Positions 8,021 to 17,345 of a stretch of DNA of 64,000 nt are shown here, piece after piece; position 1 is the stretch's first letter; every line of letters starts with the position of its first letter. The notes beneath the pieces were generated by a model. That model saw only the letters and a list, made by a program, of their open reading frames with translations. It was not told where the DNA came from and ran no database searches. The position numbers and the translations under genes are program-made. Source of the stretch: Paenibacillus dakarensis (GTDB lineage Bacteria; Bacillota; Bacilli; Paenibacillales; Paenibacillaceae); NCBI RefSeq assembly GCF_001373415.1, contig NZ_CDSE01000020.1:20144-84143 (forward strand), read 5' to 3'.

Positions 8021-9817
8021 TTATCCCACATCATTATGCGAATGCTCCTTAGTGTCTGTGCCTGATTCCAGCGCATGATCATATAGCTCCTTATAGCAGC
8101 CTCCGCGCTTCATAAGTTCATGATGAGTACCCGATTCAACGATAAATCCATCTCGCATCACGAGAATGCGGTCTGCATGCATCACGGTTGAAAGCCGGTG
8201 TGCAATAACGATCGTTGTTCGTCCGACAGATACGGAATCCAGGGCAGATTGGACGAGCTGCTCCGTATGAGAATCCAGATTGGCTGTAGCCTCATCCAGT
8301 ATAAGAATTCGGGGCTTGAATACAACAATTCGTGCAAACGAAATGAGCTGACGCTCACCCGCAGACAATCCGCTCCCTCTCTCGGATAAATGGGTATCGT
8401 ATCCTCCAGACAGTCTCGAGATCATGGAATCGGCGCCAACAAACCTGCAGGCAGACATAACCTCTTCCCGGCTGATTTCTTCCCGAAACATCCTTACATT
8501 ATCAATGATCGATCCGGAGAAGAGGAAAGGTTCCTGCTGAATGAGCCCGACAATCTGATGCAGTGTCTTTTGAGGCAGCAGCCTAATGTCGATATTATCA
8601 ATCTTCACACTGCCCTGGGTCACATCATAGAAACGGTTCAAGAGACTAATCACCGTACTTTTCCCTGCCCCTGTAGTACCTACCACCCCAATCATTTCAC
8701 CAGGCTGGATCGTAAGATTCAAGTTATGGATAATAGGCTGGTCAGCTAAATAACCGAAAGATACATGATTGAAAGTGATCTTACCCTCAACCTGCTCTGG
8801 CCGTAAGGAGGATTTATCGTTATCCGATGGATCCGGGACACCAGGCTGCGTACTTAGAATACTCCATATTCGTTCCATGGATACGGTGGTCGATTGAAAG
8901 GTATTCCACTGCATCGTAATTTGGTTGATTGGACCAAAGAACTGACGGATATAACTGATGAACGCATACAACACCCCTACCTCGAGAGCTTTTCCAAGCA
9001 CGGCCTGCCCACCAAGCCATACCATCAGTACGAGTGCGATGTTACCTAAAATATCAAACGTGCGGTTAAAAATAACATTGGATCGGACCTGCCGAATGTT
9101 TGCAGAATAATAATTGCCATTCTGCTCCCCGAACTGCTTAAGCTGCTCCTTCTCCTGATGAAATGCCTGGATCAAGAACATGCCCGATAAATTCTCAGCA
9201 ATAAAAGCGACGAGCCGGGACAGCCTGGTTCTTGCTTGACTATAGGTTTCCCGCAAATAACTTCGGAACAGGACAGCAACAATTGCAATGACAGGCAGTA
9301 CAGCGAGTGAATAAGCCGCCATCGTTACATCCAGCTGGAACATAAAAAAGATAATCATCACAAGCATCATTCCATCCCGAATCAGACTAAGCAGAACTTG
9401 AGTGAAAAATTGGCTGATCGTCTCTGTATCGCTAGATACGTTCGTGACGAGACTTCCGCTGTGTCTGCGGTCGAAGAAAGACATGGACATTTTCGTTATA
9501 TGCTTGAACAAGTCTTTGCGCAGGGATGCAACGATGCTCTGTCCCGTATATTGCAGCAAATTGTTCTGAATATAGGTGAATATGAAGCTTATTATCGACA
9601 GGGCTAAATAGATAAGGGCCACTTGCATTAAAAAGCGAATTTCGGTGTTCCCGATCGCCAGATGGTCGTCGATGACAATCTTGATCAGGTAAGGCTGTGA
9701 CAGCTCAGCCGCTATACCGAGCAGGGAGCAGAAGAAGATGCCTACAAAAGCAAGGCGATGCGGTCGTCCATAGCTTAATATGGCTCGGAAGGCACTCTTA
9801 TTCGGTTTAGACTCCAT
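8021..9817 (-). CDS. Heterodimeric ABC exporter subunit (consensus Walker B, degenerate signature)
   Basis: 598 residues: a six-helix exporter domain (about 20-310) and an ATPase domain with Walker A at 380-388 (GTTGAGKST), signature LSAGE at 484-488 and Walker B ending Asp508-Glu509. The catalytic Glu is present but the signature departs from LSGGQ. The gene overlaps the 3' end of the next ABC gene by 11 bases, indicating coupled translation. The pair resembles BmrCD/YheIH-type multidrug exporters of Bacillus. The substrate cannot be told from sequence. Confidence 0.88.
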   Translation of the reverse strand: MESKPNKSAFRAILSYGRPHRLAFVGIFFCSLLGIAAELSQPYLIKIVIDDHLAIGNTEIRFLMQVALIYLALSIISFIFTYIQNNLLQYTGQSIVASLRKDLFKHITKMSMSFFDRRHSGSLVTNVSSDTETISQFFTQVLLSLIRDGMMLVMIIFFMFQLDVTMAAYSLAVLPVIAIVAVLFRSYLRETYSQARTRLSRLVAFIAENLSGMFLIQAFHQEKEQLKQFGEQNGNYYSANIRQVRSNVIFNRTFDILGNIALVLMVWLGGQAVLGKALEVGVLYAFISYIRQFFGPINQITMQWNTFQSTTVSMERIWSILSTQPGVPDPSDNDKSSLRPEQVEGKITFNHVSFGYLADQPIIHNLNLTIQPGEMIGVVGTTGAGKSTVISLLNRFYDVTQGSVKIDNIDIRLLPQKTLHQIVGLIQQEPFLFSGSIIDNVRMFREEISREEVMSACRFVGADSMISRLSGGYDTHLSERGSGLSAGERQLISFARIVVFKPRILILDEATANLDSHTEQLVQSALDSVSVGRTTIVIAHRLSTVMHADRILVMRDGFIVESGTHHELMKRGGCYKELYDHALESGTDTKEHSHNDVG

Positions 9818-11552
9818 GATTTAACCCCTCCTCCTGAATGCGGGCAAGCGAAGCATATTGCCCTCCTCTGGACATGAGCTGACGATGGCTGCCCTGCTCC
9901 ACAATGCGTCCTTCCTCAAGAACAATAATCAAGTCTGCATGCTTCACTGCGCTGATCCGATGGGAGATGATGAGTGTTGTTTTGTTCTTTCGCTCTTTTT
10001 TCAGGCTGTTTAAAATCCCCGTTTCTGTTACAGCATCCACCGCACTCATACTGTCATCCAGGATAAGCACGGGTGCTTTTTTCATCAGACCTCTCGCAAG
10101 ACTTGTTCGCTGACGCTGTCCTCCGGAGAGTGTAATGCCTCTTTCGCCTAAGGGCGTATCAAATCGTTTAGGAAATTGAATGATTTTGTCAAAGATCATG
10201 GCCTGTTTGGCGGGAGCCTCCACCTCGCTGAGCGATGCTTCACGGTTGCTGAAAGCGATATTATCCTTAATTGTTGTACTAAACAGGAAACCGTCTTGAG
10301 GAACATAAGAAAGTTTGGACCGCAGACTTTCAAGTGTTAATTTAAGCACATCTATACCGCTGATGGTTATGGTGTTCGCCGGAGGGTCATAGACGCGCAG
10401 GAGCAGCTTGACCAGTGTACTCTTCCCGCTGCCTGTACGGCCAACCACACCAATTGTTTTGCCTGAGGGAATGACAAGATTGATATCTTGGAGGGCATAC
10501 TCCTTGCTTCCGGGATATCGAAACGACAGGTTCTGAATCGTAATATCCTCCACTTTATTTAGCATGACTGCACCCGGAGCTTCCTTCACATCCGGTATTT
10601 CCCCAAGCAGACTGTTCACTCGATCAAGTGATGCACTGGACCGCTGCATCATATTGATGACATTGCCGATCTGCTGGAGCGGACCCATAATCATGCGAAG
10701 ATATAGGGTCAAGGCAACGAAGCTTCCCAAGCTGATGATATTGTGAATGGTCATATACCCACCGACCACAATAGATACGACGAGGGAGACTGCACCAAGG
10801 AGCGGCAGCAAAGCCTGAAACAAGGAAGAAAGCCGGACGAGTCTCAGCTGGTTATCACGAATGGAATCTACTTTAGTTCCGAATCGGGACTCAGCGATGT
10901 CTTCTGCGGCAAAGGTTTTCGTTACCCGAATGCCACCGAGCTGCTCTTCCGCAGATTCGGTCATCGATGCAAGCGCTTCCTGAACATTTCTAGATCTCTC
11001 ACGTATTCTTGGTCCAAAGTAGACAACGAGAAAGGGTATGGCCAGAAGCGGACCTACACCAATCGCAATGAGTGACAGCGGAATACCATCAATCATCATC
11101 ATGACGATACAGGAAAGGAGCAGGAAGACGGCGTTCGTCGTTTGGTTGATACCATTGGAGATCGCTTCACGCACCGAAGTCACATCATTCATGACATAAC
11201 TGAGCAGTTTGCCGGTGCCTTGCTTGGCAAAGTATTTTTCACTAAGCTCGGAGAATTTGCCAAACAGCTTTTGACGCGTGATGTACTCAAATCTGCGGCC
11301 AAGCCGCATAATCATAAATTGCCCCAGTCCAAAGAGCACATTAAAGGACACCGCGATCAGGAGAAGCTGAAGACTGTAATGAATAATCTTATCCATGGTG
11401 AGCGTTAGCTGCGGCAGTTCGTCTGTAAATTGACCGACGACACGGGGGAGCAAAGCTTGAGTAATGTTTGAAGTAATAATAAGCAGAATGGCAGCAAGGT
11501 AGGATGGCCAGTGAGACCCGACATAATTACGAAGCATACTTCGATCATGCAT
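9807..11552 (-). CDS. Heterodimeric ABC exporter subunit (degenerate Walker B, consensus signature)
   Basis: 581 residues: an exporter membrane domain, then an ATPase with Walker A at 371-379 (GRTGSGKST) and a perfect LSGGQ at 475-479. Its Walker B ends Asp499-Asp500, with Asp where the catalytic Glu should be. Together with the partner gene this makes one consensus and one degenerate ATP site, the hallmark of asymmetric heterodimeric exporters. It is the first gene of a two-gene operon behind AAGGAG. Remnants of another ABC exporter gene lie just upstream. Confidence 0.88.
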   Translation of the reverse strand: MHDRSMLRNYVGSHWPSYLAAILLIITSNITQALLPRVVGQFTDELPQLTLTMDKIIHYSLQLLLIAVSFNVLFGLGQFMIMRLGRRFEYITRQKLFGKFSELSEKYFAKQGTGKLLSYVMNDVTSVREAISNGINQTTNAVFLLLSCIVMMMIDGIPLSLIAIGVGPLLAIPFLVVYFGPRIRERSRNVQEALASMTESAEEQLGGIRVTKTFAAEDIAESRFGTKVDSIRDNQLRLVRLSSLFQALLPLLGAVSLVVSIVVGGYMTIHNIISLGSFVALTLYLRMIMGPLQQIGNVINMMQRSSASLDRVNSLLGEIPDVKEAPGAVMLNKVEDITIQNLSFRYPGSKEYALQDINLVIPSGKTIGVVGRTGSGKSTLVKLLLRVYDPPANTITISGIDVLKLTLESLRSKLSYVPQDGFLFSTTIKDNIAFSNREASLSEVEAPAKQAMIFDKIIQFPKRFDTPLGERGITLSGGQRQRTSLARGLMKKAPVLILDDSMSAVDAVTETGILNSLKKERKNKTTLIISHRISAVKHADLIIVLEEGRIVEQGSHRQLMSRGGQYASLARIQEEGLNHGV

Positions 11553-11719
11553 GAGACAGTCATCTCCTTAAGCTATAAAGCTTTTTTTAGTGGAACGCGG
11601 CAGAAAAGGGCAGATGCTTTTTGAGAAAAAAGCATACATGCCCCCTTACAATTCTTATATTTCTTTTAACACACGGTAAACAATATATATTTATTCTTAT
11701 GTAAAAGATTGTAATTGTC

Positions 11720-12165
11720 AAACCATGAATTGCACTTTTCAGAGGAAAAGCTTCATTATGCTTCTGTACAAATCCATGGTATATGCCTTGCTTCGTCATT
11801 AGCTGCTCATGCGTTCCTTCCTCAACTACCTTGCCCGCATCCATTACGAGTAAATAATCAGCATTAACCCCATCAATCGCAATTTCACCATCTGTAAAGC
11901 TCTTGGCGTTCTTTTCCGAATGCCTTCACAACTCGTGTCCCCTGTATCGTATCGCTGATCTATTCATAGCATTGACGATAAATAAGGAATACCGTCCACG
12001 AAAAAATACTGAAAAGCGCTAGTCTCACTGGAACACATCGAAGAGAATCGGGTAGAATCTGCAGACAATGGCATACCGTGTCCTGCCCTCCTTGGAAATT
12101 GGTCGGCCTTGAGGATATCAACAAACTGCCGATTTCCTACAACTTTGCCTAATACGAACAAGCCT
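11720..12165 (-). pseudogene. Collapsed ABC exporter gene
   Basis: Read on the minus strand, three ABC-exporter pieces are joined out of context. A membrane-domain motif 'ISDTIQGTRVVKAFGKE' comes first. A post-Walker-A motif 'DGEIAIDGVN' in another frame follows, fused directly to the ATPase tail 'ADYLLVMDAGKVVEEGTHEQ' and 'GIYHGFVQKHNEAF'. Walker A, signature and Walker B are all missing. Upstream, 'GKVVGNRQFVDILKADQFPRR' vaguely recalls exporter membrane domains. It is a remnant with several internal deletions, possibly of a paralogue of the exporter operon next door. Confidence 0.7.
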
Positions 12166-12228
12166 TGCCTAAATCAAAAAGAAGACACACAGGAACATAC
12201 TGTTTGTCTTCTTTTTGATTTTTAGGCT
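12165..12228. repeat. Long hairpin (about 22-bp stem)
   Basis: GCCTAAATCAAAAAGAAGAC pairs with a complementary arm ending TTTTTAGGC, with a two-base bulge and a loop of about 18 bases. The inner 16 bp (12172-12220) are perfect. It could act as a terminator for a lost plus-strand gene or mark an insertion boundary. A similar AAAGAAGACA/TGTCTTCTTT stem occurs at 18924-18963. Confidence 0.6.
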
Positions 12229-12480
12229 TAGATTCGGTGGATCTTATATATCAAAGTAAACCGTAGCCTCAATTTACCCTATGACATATACCCTCCTATG
12301 TTGTGAAAGCCTGACTCTCCCAGTCGTGGTGGCTGTCAGTCTGTCTTTTCGAAACCATATCTCGTTCTTGCATCGAAAATCACAATGACTTTCTCAGGTA
12401 TTCTGCCGTAATGGTATCAGCATGCTCAGCCATTTCCGTTAATCGAACAACGAAGGTCTTATCATTGCCTTTTATGAATT
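12229..12480. other. Non-coding stretch, no recognisable feature
   Basis: No convincing gene. A minus-strand frame of about 29 codons near 12380-12467 is open and hydrophilic, and could be the tail of a lost gene, but I do not recognise it. Confidence 0.3.
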
Positions 12481-13059
12481 TTAAAAGCTTGTTTTTTTAT
12501 ACGAGGAGAGATTAATCATGCAGCCAGTTGTTGAGAACAGCATGTGCCATTGGATGAGGTGATTGGCTTCTTCTTCTGTGACAAAATAGCTCTTAATCGG
12601 ATGGTTAGTGGCAATTTGACGGTTCACCACGCGCTCAATGGCATTGAGTTGCTCCGCATCCAAATGAGGCTTGTCCACATCAATGGTGCAATAATCACTG
12701 CCCAGATGAAAGCTGAGCATATGGGCCTGATATAATGACCGACATACAGCGGACAGCAGATGCTGACCGCTATGCTGCTGCATATGGTCGAATCTCCGTT
12801 CCCAATCGATCTGACAAGAGACCGTTCCTTCTGCCGGCAAAGAAGACTCTAGCTTATGATAGACAATGCCTTCCTCCAACATGACATCCGTGACGGCAAT
12901 CCCGTTGACTATGCCGAAGTCACAGGGCTGTCCGCCGCCGTTAGGATAAAATACGGTTTCCTTTAATACAACGAAAACACCATCTTCCCTAACTGCTGTC
13001 TCCTTAACTTCAGTCGTCCACGCTGTTAAGTAAGCTGAATCATAATATAATTTTTTCAT
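12481..13059 (-). pseudogene. Alanyl-tRNA editing protein (AlaX), C-terminally truncated
   Basis: The start is good (GGGGAGGCGGATC-ATG) and the first 165 residues are AlaX-like. 'FYPNGGGQPCDFG' and the zinc/editing motif HSGQH (His96, His100) are intact. After 'FVTEEEANHL' the family pattern is lost and an unrelated tail of about 25 residues runs to a stop, so the Cys/His motif (CGGTH type) and the C-terminal part are missing. AlaX hydrolyses mischarged Ser/Gly-tRNA(Ala) and needs both metal-binding halves. The gene is probably inactive. It might encode a short variant, but the abrupt divergence argues for a deletion or frameshift. Confidence 0.7.
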
Positions 13060-13114
13060 GATCCGCCTCCCCGCTTATCTTCATGCAGATATGACAGCAT
13101 GATACAGGGTGCAT
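13040..13114 (-). CDS. Possible 24-residue cysteine-rich leader peptide upstream of alaX
   Basis: An ATG at 13114 lies 7 bases behind GGAGGAG, a stronger site than that of many genes here. It opens a 24-codon frame beginning MHPVSCCHIC, which overlaps the alaX start by 20 bases in another frame. It could be a leader for translational coupling of alaX. Such a short frame could also arise by chance. Confidence 0.3.
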   Translation of the reverse strand: MHPVSCCHICMKISGEADHEKIIL

Positions 13115-13336
13115 CCGTACACTCCTCCCGGCGCTGTTTTCTTTGACCCTTTATCCTATGCATATGCCTAATCAGAGGGAAGCAAAATGGGCAGATGACT
13201 TATTAGGTTCTTTTATCGCTCTTTAATCGTGCTATAGAAGCATATACAGTCTAGCAAAGGAAATATATACTTAGTTATGACATAATATAAAAACGCTTTC
13301 TTTTGCCTATCCCAGATTAGAAAGGATGAACAAACG

Positions 13337-15622
13337 TTGAAACGAGGTTTCTGCTCTATCTTATTAAGCATCAGTCTTGCCGCCTCTCTATTGCCGCCTG
13401 CCCTTGCTTCTGCTGCGGGCAGCCCGCTGCCGGAGGCTCCTGCTCCCATTGTCTTGGGAGAAGCCGTTCAGATTCCACTTTCTCAGGGTGCTTCCTTCGG
13501 ACAGCGTGCGGATGGAACGAATGAGCAGTATATTTTTGTAGCAGGTGTACCAGGAACCTTCTACGCGGTGGAGCTGGAAACCGGTGAGCGTATATTTGAG
13601 CAGGTCATTCCCGGTGCAGATGTCGTAACAGCCGTACATACCGCTCCAGACGGCAGGGTGTATTTTTCCGGCGGGCAGCTCATGTTCCGCTATGACCCGG
13701 AAGCCCGCCAAGTAACGGAGCTTGGCCCCAATCCAACTAACAGCCAGAGCGTCTGGGAGCTGGAATCAAGCCCGGACGGTAAAAAAATCTACGGGGCTAC
13801 CTATCCTGACAGCAAAGTGTTCGAGTTCGATGTAGAGAGCGAAACCTTCAGGGATCTCGGCACGATGATGGAAGGCCAAATGTATGCCAGGGGCATCGGG
13901 GTAACCGAGGATTATATCTATGTAGGTATCGGATCGGATGCCTATCTCATCCGGTATGACATTCAAACCGGTGAGAAGGTTCGCATTCCGATACCGAACG
14001 AAGGTGAAGTCAATACGATTGCAGATGTCCAGGTATACGGCGGAAAGCTGCTTGTCCGCTCCGGCAGCTCCACTCTCTACGTTCTGGACCAAGCGACGAA
14101 TACCCATATCCGCACCCTGTTATATGACAGTCTTGTTTCCCCGCCATCCCCGCATCAGTCGGAGCTGATCTATTATAAGAGGGGAACTGCCTTCTATAGC
14201 TATAATCTGGAAAATGACGAGGTCGCCCTCATCGAAGGCATTCCTCCTCTTCCTATGACTGCCTTCAAAGCCTATACTTGGGTGACGTTGAACGAAGGGC
14301 CGGACAAGGGGCAACAGGTATTGGCGGCAATGGCTGCTTACACCGAAACGATGCTCTACAATCCTGTCACCGGTTCCTTTCGGATGGCAACGCCCCAAGT
14401 TGATGCCAAAGGCGTAGAGGTTCAGGCGATGGAGATGGGACCGGGAGGAAAGCTGTACATTAGCGGCTTCCAGCGCGGATTGACGATCTTCGATACCAAC
14501 AAGCAGAGCTTTGAAGCTACGCTTCCATCCTTCCACCAGACAGAGGGTATGGGAATCTACAAAGACAAGATGTACTTCGGCACCTATGGCGGGGCGGTAA
14601 TGTATCGGCATGATCCTGACCTCCCGCTGAATTATCTGAACGGGTCCGTCGAAGGAAACCCAAATCTGGCTTATGATATTCAGGACAACCAGGACCGTCC
14701 TTTTATTATGGAGGCAGGAGACAATAAGTTGTTCATCGGAACCTTTCCCGGCTATGGCCTGCTGGGCGGAGCATTGACCGTCCTAGAGGAAGACGTCAAC
14801 GGCGAAGTGAACGCCAGCGTTCACCGGAATGTGGTTCAGGATCAAAGCATCGTCGGTGTAGCCTACCGAGACGGCAAGGTATACGGAGGAACCTCTATCA
14901 CTGGCGGCTTCGGCTCTACGCCTGCAGCTTCAGAAGCAAAATGGTTCGTCTGGGATGTAGCCTCTGCCAGCAAGCTCTCCGAGCATCCCCTGAGTATCCC
15001 TGGACTTAGCCGGGAAGCGCGCGTTATCGGAGATCTGGAATGGGGACCGGATGGACTTTTATGGGGAGCAGCGGATGTAGACGGTGTCCTGTTCGCCATT
15101 GATCCGGATACGGAGACCATCGTGAAGAGCAAGCGCCTTACGCCTGGCGCCAATACCGGCAGCATGTATCGGCCGTTCTTCCTGAGATGGGGTCAGGATG
15201 GCTTGCTGTATACAACCGCAGGAAGACAATTGTTCGTTGTAGACACGGAGACAATGGAGTCCAAGATTCTGGTTAACGAGGTCAGCTTGGCAGCCCTCGG
15301 ACCGGACGGAAGCATCTATTACACCCAAGGTCCCAACCTGTTCAAGCTTCCTTATGTATCCGCTGAGAGTGATACACTGGCCTCGGTCATCGAGCAGCTG
15401 GCAGCAGCTGGAAAAGTGAAGCAATCGCTCAAGCAGCAGCTGGTGAACACGCTGAAAACCGCCAAGCAGAATAAGGAGAGAGGGCGTGCCGATCAGGCAG
15501 CAAAGCATTATGGGAAGTTCTTGAGCATCCTGCAGGGCAGCAAGGAACAAGATATCAATGCTTCAGCTAAGCAGCAGCTACAGGAGATCGCGGCAGTTAT
15601 CGCTCCCAAGTATGGGCTGTAG
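13337..15622 (+). CDS. Large secreted beta-propeller-like protein with C-terminal FIMAH-type domain
   Basis: 761 residues from a TTG behind AAAGGA; the nearby ATG at 13325 is out of frame and stops after four codons. A signal peptide (about 1-27, ending ASA) is followed by many repeated blocks of the 'PDGKKIYGATY', 'GPDGLLWGAAD', 'GQDGLLYTTAG' kind. These are strands of WD40/YVTN/SMP-30-like beta-propellers covering most of the protein. The last 85 residues form an Ala/Lys/Gln-rich helical region ('VIEQLAAAGKVKQSLKQQL') resembling the FIMAH domain of Paenibacillus exoproteins. The gene is GC-richer than its decayed neighbours, intact and monocistronic. The ligand or substrate is unknown. Confidence 0.7.
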   Translation: MKRGFCSILLSISLAASLLPPALASAAGSPLPEAPAPIVLGEAVQIPLSQGASFGQRADGTNEQYIFVAGVPGTFYAVELETGERIFEQVIPGADVVTAVHTAPDGRVYFSGGQLMFRYDPEARQVTELGPNPTNSQSVWELESSPDGKKIYGATYPDSKVFEFDVESETFRDLGTMMEGQMYARGIGVTEDYIYVGIGSDAYLIRYDIQTGEKVRIPIPNEGEVNTIADVQVYGGKLLVRSGSSTLYVLDQATNTHIRTLLYDSLVSPPSPHQSELIYYKRGTAFYSYNLENDEVALIEGIPPLPMTAFKAYTWVTLNEGPDKGQQVLAAMAAYTETMLYNPVTGSFRMATPQVDAKGVEVQAMEMGPGGKLYISGFQRGLTIFDTNKQSFEATLPSFHQTEGMGIYKDKMYFGTYGGAVMYRHDPDLPLNYLNGSVEGNPNLAYDIQDNQDRPFIMEAGDNKLFIGTFPGYGLLGGALTVLEEDVNGEVNASVHRNVVQDQSIVGVAYRDGKVYGGTSITGGFGSTPAASEAKWFVWDVASASKLSEHPLSIPGLSREARVIGDLEWGPDGLLWGAADVDGVLFAIDPDTETIVKSKRLTPGANTGSMYRPFFLRWGQDGLLYTTAGRQLFVVDTETMESKILVNEVSLAALGPDGSIYYTQGPNLFKLPYVSAESDTLASVIEQLAAAGKVKQSLKQQLVNTLKTAKQNKERGRADQAAKHYGKFLSILQGSKEQDINASAKQQLQEIAAVIAPKYGL

Positions 15623-15729
15623 AAAATAGATGCTCCGGCAGCGCATAGATGAAGTCATCTTGAAGGGAACATGGTGACGGTATATATACCGATCTGATTA
15701 CCGAGCAATAGTGAAGTATGACTTGCAAT

Positions 15730-15766
15730 AACAAAGCTGACAACGGGATGCCGTGTCAGCTTTGTT
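15730..15766. terminator. Intrinsic terminator after the beta-propeller gene
   Basis: AACAAAGCTGACA(A)CGG pairs with CCGTGTCAGCTTTGTT around a 4-base loop, followed by TTGCTTT. It lies about 110 bases after the stop. Confidence 0.75.
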
Positions 15767-15782
15767 TGCTTTATATTAACCT

Positions 15783-15893
15783 AACGGAATGAACTTTACT
15801 ACCTCCAGCATGTAGGCGCCTTCTCCCGGAGAATACTGCTGAGCAAGCTCCTGTTGCTTGTCCGAATCATACTTCACGAGTGCTCTCGCGAAA
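15783..15893 (-). pseudogene. C-terminal fragment of an unrecognised gene
   Basis: The minus strand has an open frame of about 37 codons ending at 15783, with 'ALVKYDSDKQQELAQQY' and 'GAYMLEVVKF'. The composition is that of a real protein C terminus. It begins abruptly where the dihydrouridine-synthase fragment ends near 15894, so a deletion has joined two genes. I do not recognise the family. Confidence 0.45.
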
Positions 15894-16245
15894 GATTAGC
15901 GATGTCCTGCTTCAAGATATAGTCAGCCAGTCCTGCCATTCATCAACCTCTGTGAAACCCAGTCTCGTCTTGACACTTACAGGCAATCCCCCTGCTTTTG
16001 CTGCTTGTATGATTTCAGCTGCAAGCTCTGGACGGAGAATTAACCCGCTTCCCTTCCCATTGGAAGCCACATTATGAACAGGACACCACATATTGATATC
16101 GATTCCCTTAAATCCCATTTTCGCCATATCGATACTCATTTTTTTCAAAATACTCCGGCTTATCGTCCCAGATATGGGCAACCATCGGCTGCTCGTCCTC
16201 GGTAAACAGCAACCGGCCGCGCACGCTGTGATTTCCCTCAGGGTG
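15894..16245 (-). pseudogene. Internal fragment of a second tRNA-dihydrouridine synthase gene
   Basis: Closely similar to the internal part of the dihydrouridine synthase gene at 4940-5914, with '[13 protein letters not shown]', '[15 protein letters not shown]' and 'SVKTRLGF'. The glycine before the catalytic Cys is Trp here, and there is a frameshift near 16140. Both ends are missing. One end abuts an unrelated C-terminal fragment near 15894; the other is cut by the IS end at 16246. The gene is dead. Confidence 0.85.
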
Positions 16246-16985
16246 CGCCCTATAAAGTGGACAGTTTAATAAAAAGGAATGTGCCGTTTAAGCGGCTAAG
16301 CTGCCGGAGTCATCTTCTTTAGTGTCCATTGCTTTCTTCTATTGTTATAGTGGTCCATGTAATCATCAATCAAGTATTTTAGTTCTGCCATACTGTTTGC
16401 TTGCTTATAAGGAACTTCGTCCTTCATGTGCCCGAAGAAGGATTCCATCGGAGCGTTATCAAGGCAGTTTCCCCTCCGTGACATGCTTTGTAAGAGCCCC
16501 ATCTCTTTCACGCGAGATTGGTATTCTGGATGAGTGTAATGGAAACCTTGATCGGAATGAATCATTGCTTTTGGATGCAGAAGATTCCATAAAAGCTTTG
16601 CAACTTCGCTAATGTTCGGTATACAATCTCCATCTGAAGACTTGTCGAGAGCTCGTAAGCAACGATTTCTCTTGTCGCCACATCTTTCACACAAGACAAA
16701 TAAACGGTCTTCCCACCACCGATCTGCAGGTAGGTGATGTCGGTCAAGAAGACTTTCCCTGGCTCCTGTTGGTTGAACTGGCGGTTCAAATGGTTGGGCA
16801 CCTGACGGTGAACTTCTGTTGCCTTGGCCATTGTGCGGTACGGGTTTGCTCTCCGTACCCTGGCGAAAAAGTGAAACTTGCGCATCAAACGGAGAATTTT
16901 TTTGTGGTTCATCGGCTGACCTGCTTTCTCAACGACTTCCATTATGTAGACCGCGATAACCGATTTTCCCCTGGGGTAAGGGTTA
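16246..16985 (-). mobile_element. IS3-family (IS150-like) element, truncated and frameshifted
   Basis: The right end reads TGTCCACTTTATAGGG on the minus strand, a typical IS150-type terminus, and lies exactly where dihydrouridine-synthase similarity stops. Two minus-strand frames (16296-16694 and 16562-16942) give the OrfB integrase. They contain the HTH_21 part ('NHKKILRLMRK'), then 'LTDITYL' (first Asp), 'HSDQGFHYTH' (second Asp) and 'NAPMESFFGHMKDE' (catalytic Glu). The DDE residues survive but are split between frames. A further frame change precedes 16942 ('GKIGYRG'), and OrfA and the left end are missing. It cannot transpose on its own. Confidence 0.85.
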
Positions 16986-17345
16986 AATTTACATTTTATC
17001 CGGATATTTTTGAAGCGCAGAGCTACTCATCTGACAACTGAACTATGGCAAGTACATCTGTTTGAAATTCTGGACAGAAATTCGCAGATCCCACTCATGC
17101 CCTCTCCAATCGTCCAAACCTCAAGTCCAGCAAAGCATCTCAGCCCATTTCTCACCTTTTTCTTTCCCAAGTTAATCAGCTAAAAATCAAAAAGCCTTCC
17201 GAATCACAGGAAGAAATCCCGAAGATCGGTCGGCTCTGGGTAATCGCATGGATCTGGGTTTGCACAGTGCTCAATTTAGCGATTTGACGATTTTATCACG
17301 TCTTTATTCGATTTTTAACACGAGTTTATTACGAATAGCACGGGT
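16986..17345. other. Non-coding stretch between the IS remnant and an RNA methyltransferase fragment
   Basis: About 360 bases with no supported gene. The left end of the IS element should lie here or have been deleted, but I cannot find a matching terminal repeat by eye. Confidence 0.4.

Noticed and set aside
16769..17041. Plus-strand frame over the IS remnant
   Set aside because: Antisense to the DDE integrase reading; no independent support.
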